Positions 59,732 through 64,000 of a stretch of DNA of 64,000 nt are shown in pieces. Source of the stretch: VAZQ01 sp036557705 (lineage in GTDB: Bacteria; Pseudomonadota; Alphaproteobacteria; Rhizobiales; Xanthobacteraceae); contig DATBHB010000015.1 of assembly GCA_036557705.1 (NCBI GenBank), forward strand, positions 1-64,000, given 5' to 3'. Under the pieces are notes generated by a model. The model saw only the letters and a program-made list of their open reading frames with translations. It had not been told where the DNA came from and did no database searches. The first letter of the stretch is position 1. The number at the start of each line of letters is the position of its first letter. Both the position numbers and the translations under genes were made by a program.

Positions 59732-60727
59732 ATGGCCGGCATCAAGCGGCGGCAATTCATCACGCTTTTCGGCGGCGCGGCGGCATGGCCGCTATCGGTG
59801 CGCGCCCAGCAGGACGGCCGCGTGCGACGCGTTGGTGTCCTCATGCCGTCTGACGACCACGATCCCGTGATAAAGCCTCGCGTCTTTGCGTTCGAGCGAG
59901 CGCTTGCGGACTTGGGTTGGACCGATAGCCGCAACCTGCGGATCGACGTCCGTTGGGCCGGCGGCGGCATTAAGGCCATAAGAGCGTTCGCGCAGGAGTT
60001 GGTCGGCTTGCAACCGGACATCATCCTTGCGGACGGGGCGCAGGCGACCGCTGTGGTCCAGCGGGAGACGCGAACGATCCCGATCGTCTTTGTGAACGTG
60101 GGCGATCCCGTCGCCAGCGACATCATCGCGCGGCTCGACCGCCCCGGCGGGAACGTCACCGGGTTCGCAGACTTGGAAGCCTCGCTGGGAGGGAAGTGGC
60201 TTGAGCTTCTCTCGGAGATAACGCCCGGGCTCACGCGGGCCGCCATCATGTTCAATCCTGATAGCACTCCCGTGTCGGCTTATATGCCGTCATTTGAGAC
60301 GGCGGCCCGGTCGCTCAGCATCGTGGCAAGCGCTGCGCCGGTTCATAGCGATGTCGAAATCGAGACGGCCATCATCGCCCTTCGGCGCGAGCCGGGAGGC
60401 GGTCTTGTCGTAATCCCGGATGCATTCATGATCGCCTATCGCGCGACAATCATATTGGCAGCGGCCCGAAACAGGGTACCGGCGATCTATTCGCTATCTT
60501 ACTTTACCAGAGATGGTGGTTTGCTCTCCTACGGAGTCGACCCGTTGGACACTTTTCGTCGCGCGGCGTCTTACGCCGATCGTATCTTGCGCGGCGAGAA
60601 GCCGGGCAATCTTCCGGTGCAATTTCCGCTAAAGAACGAGATGGCCGTGAACCTCAGGACCGCCGGGACACTCGGTCTTGCCGTGGCCCCATCGATTCTG
60701 CAGCGCGCCGACGAGGTATTCGACTAG
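59732..60727 (+). CDS. ABC transporter substrate-binding protein, PF04392 family
   Basis: A 331-residue periplasmic protein of the same family as 5838-6812. The N-terminus Ile-Lys-Arg-Arg-Gln-Phe-Ile-Thr-Leu-Phe-Gly-Gly-Ala-Ala-Ala-Trp-Pro is the classic Tat-like signal of this group, ending Arg-Ala-Gln-Gln. Mature motifs include Arg-Val-Gly-Val-Leu-Met, Arg-Pro-Gly-Gly-Asn-Val-Thr-Gly-Phe, and Asp-Pro-Leu-Asp-Thr-Phe-Arg-Arg-Ala near the C-terminus. It has no transporter partners nearby. It is convergent with pyrG across a 37-base gap. Ligand unknown. Confidence 0.85.
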   Translation: MAGIKRRQFITLFGGAAAWPLSVRAQQDGRVRRVGVLMPSDDHDPVIKPRVFAFERALADLGWTDSRNLRIDVRWAGGGIKAIRAFAQELVGLQPDIILADGAQATAVVQRETRTIPIVFVNVGDPVASDIIARLDRPGGNVTGFADLEASLGGKWLELLSEITPGLTRAAIMFNPDSTPVSAYMPSFETAARSLSIVASAAPVHSDVEIETAIIALRREPGGGLVVIPDAFMIAYRATIILAAARNRVPAIYSLSYFTRDGGLLSYGVDPLDTFRRAASYADRILRGEKPGNLPVQFPLKNEMAVNLRTAGTLGLAVAPSILQRADEVFD

Positions 60728-60764
60728 CTTGGTAGACCTTCGGAGATTCGTAAAGAAGTAGCTC

Positions 60765-62393
60765 CTATACCAGCCGGCTCTGCTCCACGGCCGCGCCGAC
60801 GAAGGAGGCGAACAGTGGATGCGGAGCAAACGGCCGGGATTTGAGTTCGGGATGGAATTGCACCCCGATGAACCACGGGTGGTCCTCGTATTCGATCATC
60901 TCCGGGAGGAGACCGTCGGGCGACATCCCAGAGAAGCGCATCCCGTGCTGCTCGAGGCTGCCGCGGTAATGGGTGTTCACCTCGTACCGGTGGCGATGGC
61001 GTTCTGAAATGTCAGTTGCGCCGTAAATCCGGGCCACCCGACTGCCGCGCTGGAGGCAGGCCGGGTAGGCGCCAAGCCGCATCGTGCCGCCGAGGTCCCC
61101 GCCCTCTGCGCGTTTGTGCAGTTCGTTGCCCTTCATCCATTCGGTCATCAGCCCCACCACCGGATGCGGCGTGGCACCGAATTCGGTCGAGTTTGCATCC
61201 ATGATGCCGCACAGATTGCGCGCCGCCTCGACCACAGCCATCTGCATCCCGAAACAGATACCGAAATACGGCACGCGACGTTCGCGGGCGAATTGCACAG
61301 CTTTGATCTTGCCTTCGGCGCCGCGTTGGCCGAAGCCGCCGGGGACGAGAATGCCATCCACATGATCGAGAAACGGAATCACGTCCTCGCGCTCGAACAT
61401 TTCCGACTCGATCCAGTCGAGATTGACCTTCACTTTGTTGGCAATCCCGCCGTGGGAAAGCGCCTCGATGAGCGACTTATAAGCGTCTTTCATTCCGGTG
61501 TACTTGCCCACGATGGCGATGGTGACGTTGCCTTCGGGACTGTGGATGCTCTCGTTGATCAGACCCCAGGTGGTGAGATCGGGCGCAGGAGCATTTTCGA
61601 TGAGGAAAGCAGCAAGCACTTCGGCATCGAGACCGGCGGCGTGATAGGCCTCCGGGACAGCGTAGATGTTGTCCACGTCGCGCGCTTCGATCACCGCGGC
61701 CGGTCGCACATTGCAGAACAGCGCGAGCTTGCGGCGCTCCTCCACCGGAATGGGCCGATCGGTGCGGCAAAGCAGGATATCCGGTTGAATGCCGATCGAT
61801 CGCAGTTCCTTGACGGAATGCTGGGTCGGTTTCGTCTTGAGTTCGCCCGCCCCGCTGATGAACGGGAGCAGCGTCAGGTGAATGAACACCGCGTGACGGC
61901 GCGGCAGATCGTTGCCGAGCTGGCGGATTGCCTCGAAGAACGGCAGCCCCTCGATGTCCCCCACCGTGCCGCCGATTTCGCATAGAACGAAATCGAACCC
62001 GTCATTGCCGTTGAGGATGAATTCCTTGATGGCGTTGGTGACGTGCGGCACGACCTGGATGGTGGCCCCGAGATAGTCGCCGCGGCGCTCCTTGAGAAGG
62101 ATCTCCTGATAGATTCGGCCGGTGGTGATGTTGTCATGCCGTGTCGCCGGGCGCCCGGTGAAGCGCTCGTAATGACCGAGGTCGAGATCGGTTTCGGCGC
62201 CATCGTCGGTGACGAAGACTTCGCCGTGCTGATAAGGCGACATCGTCCCCGGGTCCACATTGAGATAAGGATCGAGCTTACGTAGCCGGACCTTGTAGCC
62301 GCGTGCCTGAAGCAGCGCGCCGAGCGCTGCTGCTGCGAGCCCTTTGCCCAGGGAGGAAACCACGCCGCCGGTGATGAAGACATACCGCGCCAT
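60765..62393 (-). CDS. pyrG: CTP synthase
   Basis: The 542-residue enzyme makes CTP from UTP and glutamine. The N-terminal synthase domain (1-265) has Gly-Gly-Val-Val-Ser-Ser-Leu-Gly-Lys-Gly and Pro-Tyr-Leu-Asn-Val-Asp-Pro-Gly-Thr-Met-Ser-Pro. The class I glutaminase domain (about 290-540) has the nucleophile Cys in Gly-Ile-Cys-Phe-Gly-Met-Gln and His/Glu in Gln-Phe-His-Pro-Glu. Length is standard. ATG 62393 begins Met-Ala-Arg-Tyr-Val-Phe-Ile-Thr-Gly; an in-frame TTG three codons upstream was rejected. Confidence 0.98.
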   Translation of the reverse strand: MARYVFITGGVVSSLGKGLAAAALGALLQARGYKVRLRKLDPYLNVDPGTMSPYQHGEVFVTDDGAETDLDLGHYERFTGRPATRHDNITTGRIYQEILLKERRGDYLGATIQVVPHVTNAIKEFILNGNDGFDFVLCEIGGTVGDIEGLPFFEAIRQLGNDLPRRHAVFIHLTLLPFISGAGELKTKPTQHSVKELRSIGIQPDILLCRTDRPIPVEERRKLALFCNVRPAAVIEARDVDNIYAVPEAYHAAGLDAEVLAAFLIENAPAPDLTTWGLINESIHSPEGNVTIAIVGKYTGMKDAYKSLIEALSHGGIANKVKVNLDWIESEMFEREDVIPFLDHVDGILVPGGFGQRGAEGKIKAVQFARERRVPYFGICFGMQMAVVEAARNLCGIMDANSTEFGATPHPVVGLMTEWMKGNELHKRAEGGDLGGTMRLGAYPACLQRGSRVARIYGATDISERHRHRYEVNTHYRGSLEQHGMRFSGMSPDGLLPEMIEYEDHPWFIGVQFHPELKSRPFAPHPLFASFVGAAVEQSRLV

Positions 62394-62575
62394 GGGACCC
62401 AATTTCTAACCCCGTCGCCGCGATTCGACGAGGGCTTTCAGTGCGCTGTGGACAGACCGCCGCGCCCCGCCAGCAGTTGCAACCATTTCAGACGCTCTGG
62501 GAGGTATTTGGGTCATTGTTCTGCGGTTGGAATCGAGCTTCCGCATTTTCCCCCGTGCGCTACTTCCCCAAAGCC

Positions 62576-62599
62576 GAGGGGCCGGTTTCCCGGCCCCTC
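62576..62599 (-). terminator. Terminator-like hairpin after secG
   Basis: GAGGGGCCGG (62576-62585), loop TTTC, CCGGCCCCTC (62590-62599) is a perfect 10-bp GC-rich stem. It begins 12 bases beyond the secG stop on the minus strand. The following minus-strand bases are GGCTTTGG, a weak T-tract. It separates secG from pyrG in the 218-base gap, where I see nothing else. Confidence 0.6.
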
Positions 62600-62611
62600 T
62601 GAAAACTGCCC

Positions 62612-63010
62612 CTATTTCGATTGCGGCACCTGAGGTCCCGCGGGCGCGGGCGCCTGCTCCTGCTGGCGCAATGTGTCGAGAAGTCCGCCGCCCGACCCGG
62701 ACTGACCGCCGCTCGGCGGGGCGGCCGGCGTCCCCGGAGCTGACGCAGGCGGAGGCCCGCCCGTCGGCTGCACGATCGAAGCTGGGTGGCGGCCTAGCCC
62801 CGCTAAAATCGACAGCAACAGGCTCGTTGCAAAAAAGGCGCCTGCCAGGATTGCCGTGCTTCTGCTCAGGACGTTGGACGTGCCCCGGCTTGTCAGGAAC
62901 CCCCCCGTCGAGCCAATTCCAAGACCCCCTCCTTCGGACTTCTGCAAGAGCACAAATCCGATCATGGCCAAAACGATCATGAGGTGAATGATAATAACCA
63001 GCGTCTGCAT
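62612..63010 (-). CDS. secG: Preprotein translocase subunit SecG
   Basis: A 132-residue inner-membrane protein of the SecYEG channel. It has two membrane segments (about 3-25 and 50-72). Between them, Leu-Leu-Gln-Lys-Ser-Glu-Gly-Gly-Gly-Leu-Gly-Ile-Gly is the SecG signature, followed by Ser-Arg-Gly-Thr-Ser-Asn-Val-Leu-Ser-Arg-Ser-Thr. The C-terminal 55 residues are a Pro/Ala/Gly-rich tail usual in alphaproteobacteria. It lies in the tpiA-secG-pyrG order. Confidence 0.95.
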   Translation of the reverse strand: MQTLVIIIHLMIVLAMIGFVLLQKSEGGGLGIGSTGGFLTSRGTSNVLSRSTAILAGAFFATSLLLSILAGLGRHPASIVQPTGGPPPASAPGTPAAPPSGGQSGSGGGLLDTLRQQEQAPAPAGPQVPQSK

Positions 63011-63108
63011 GAGCTCTTGTTCCGTTGCGCGCTAAGGCGCACCCTCTTGCCTCCCATATAGGAAGAGTTCGGGGTCTCTACACGACCGAGAGCGGCTTTT
63101 CTATGGTC

Positions 63109-63864
63109 CTACCGATATGCGGCGGCAATCCCGAGGAAATCCTCGGCTTTGAGGCTCGCGCCTCCGACCAAGGCGCCATTGACCTCATCGACGCACAACA
63201 GGTCGGCTGCGTTCGAGGGTTTCACCGATCCGCCATAGAGGATCCGAATTCCCTGCCCTGCTTGTCCGTAGCGAGAAACGAGCTGCCGGCGGACGAAACT
63301 GTGGACCTCGGCAATATCCTGCGGCGTCGGAGTGAGGCCCGTTCCTATGGCCCAGACCGGCTCATAAGCCACGACGACATTATCGGTCGTGGCGCGATCG
63401 GGCAGCGACTGTTCGAGCTGGCGACCGATGAGACCAATTGTCTCCCCCGCTTCCCGTTGGGCGCGCGTTTCGCCGACGCATACAATCGCCATAAGCCCTG
63501 CCCGCCAGGCGGCAGCCGCTTTTTGCCTCACCTCACCGTCGGTCTCGCGATGGTAGCGACGCCGCTCCGAATGTCCGACGATCACGGCAGCGGCTCCGGC
63601 ATCCTTGAGCATTTCAGCGGATATGTCGCCGGTGAACGCTCCGAAAGGCTCGCTGCGGCAGTCCTGCCCGCCGACTGCAACCGCCGACCCTCGCGCCAGT
63701 AACGCAAAGCTTGCTACCAACGTGGCCGGGGGGCAAATCATGAGCCGGACCTTAGAAGCCAGGTCGGGCGCCGCTTCGATTATCCTTATGAGTTCCGCAG
63801 CCGAATTGGTAAGGCCGTTCATCTTCCAGTTGCCCGCCAGGAGTGGGAGCGACCCGCCCGGCAT
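63109..63864 (-). CDS. tpiA: Triosephosphate isomerase
   Basis: The 251-residue TIM barrel interconverts dihydroxyacetone phosphate and glyceraldehyde 3-phosphate. Visible: Ala-Gly-Asn-Trp-Lys-Met-Asn-Gly near residue 11 (catalytic Lys), Val-Gly-His-Ser-Glu-Arg-Arg (catalytic His), Ala-Tyr-Glu-Pro-Val-Trp-Ala-Ile-Gly-Thr-Gly (catalytic Glu) and Tyr-Gly-Gly-Ser-Val. ATG 63864 gives normal length; a start at 63909 would add 15 non-family residues. It is followed by secG. The last 136 bases of the window hold no gene I can support. Confidence 0.97.
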   Translation of the reverse strand: MPGGSLPLLAGNWKMNGLTNSAAELIRIIEAAPDLASKVRLMICPPATLVASFALLARGSAVAVGGQDCRSEPFGAFTGDISAEMLKDAGAAAVIVGHSERRRYHRETDGEVRQKAAAAWRAGLMAIVCVGETRAQREAGETIGLIGRQLEQSLPDRATTDNVVVAYEPVWAIGTGLTPTPQDIAEVHSFVRRQLVSRYGQAGQGIRILYGGSVKPSNAADLLCVDEVNGALVGGASLKAEDFLGIAAAYR

Positions 63865-64000
63865 GCCCGATCTCCTGATTTGGCCTCTGCGGAACCAAGC
63901 CCCTAGCAAAGCCGCAAAGCACCCGCCAGCCGCAAGCTGGCGCCGGAGGCGTTTTCTCGCAGGGATCTCCGTTGCAGCGGCGGGGCCCCATCCCTATGAT

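Overview
The window is high-GC DNA from an alphaproteobacterium, most likely a Bradyrhizobium/Rhodopseudomonas-like member of the Hyphomicrobiales. This is inferred from the fused ispDF gene, the ntrBC-ntrYX cluster next to hfq-hflX, the lipoyl-domain-bearing pdhB, the DUF5076 gene inside the pdh cluster, and several PF04392-type and Bug-type solute-binding proteins. No sequence search was run; all family calls rest on motifs and gene context read by eye.

Region by region. 1-5585 is the integrase-proximal end of an integrative element: a small hypothetical gene, a primase/helicase-type replication protein, a repeat-rich non-coding stretch, two small element-type genes (one frameshifted) and a tyrosine integrase abutting the 3' end of tRNA-Ser(UGA). 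Its other end is outside the window. 5.8-12.1 kb is accessory: a PF04392 binding protein, a metallo-beta-lactamase-fold protein with missing metal ligands, a deleted PF04392 relic, a Bug-type binding protein, a ProQ/FinO protein and a hipBA toxin-antitoxin operon. 12.3-26.3 kb is core metabolism: queF, a PH-domain membrane protein, eno, ftsB, pdhA-pdhB-DUF5076-pdhC, lpd (separated from pdhC by a hicAB module), lipA and a Coq10/RatA-like gene. Thus pyruvate dehydrogenase, its E3 and lipoyl synthase lie in one stretch. 26.4-37.3 kb holds cinA, ispDF, the two nitrogen two-component systems ntrBC and ntrYX, a D-amino-acid transaminase, hfq and hflX. 37.3-40.8 kb holds a CDF metal exporter with an internally deleted CsoR-family regulator, an NMT1-type binding protein, DUF29 and mazG.

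At 40987-41014 there is a 28-bp sequence matching the E. coli dif site at 22 of 28 positions. Most genes from 13 to 39 kb point right and most from 40 to 64 kb point left, so transcription converges on this site, as expected for a replication terminus.

41.1-48.3 kb is a leftward housekeeping run (rlpA, dacC, tmk, holB, metG, tatD, a PhnP-like hydrolase). 48.4-51.3 kb is thiO-thiS-thiG-thiE for the thiazole half and coupling step of thiamine synthesis. The rest holds an exported RidA protein, an M15-like protein with a nonapeptide repeat tail, kdsA with a VOC gene, a two-subunit exported molybdenum hydroxylase, a lipocalin-like protein, a vapC toxin gene with a truncated antitoxin, another PF04392 protein, and pyrG, secG and tpiA.

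The window carries several decayed or shifted genes: 3830-4032, 8019-8331, 20628-20821, 38336-38488 and 59426-59557. Two of these are single-base losses in T-runs and could be assembly errors.
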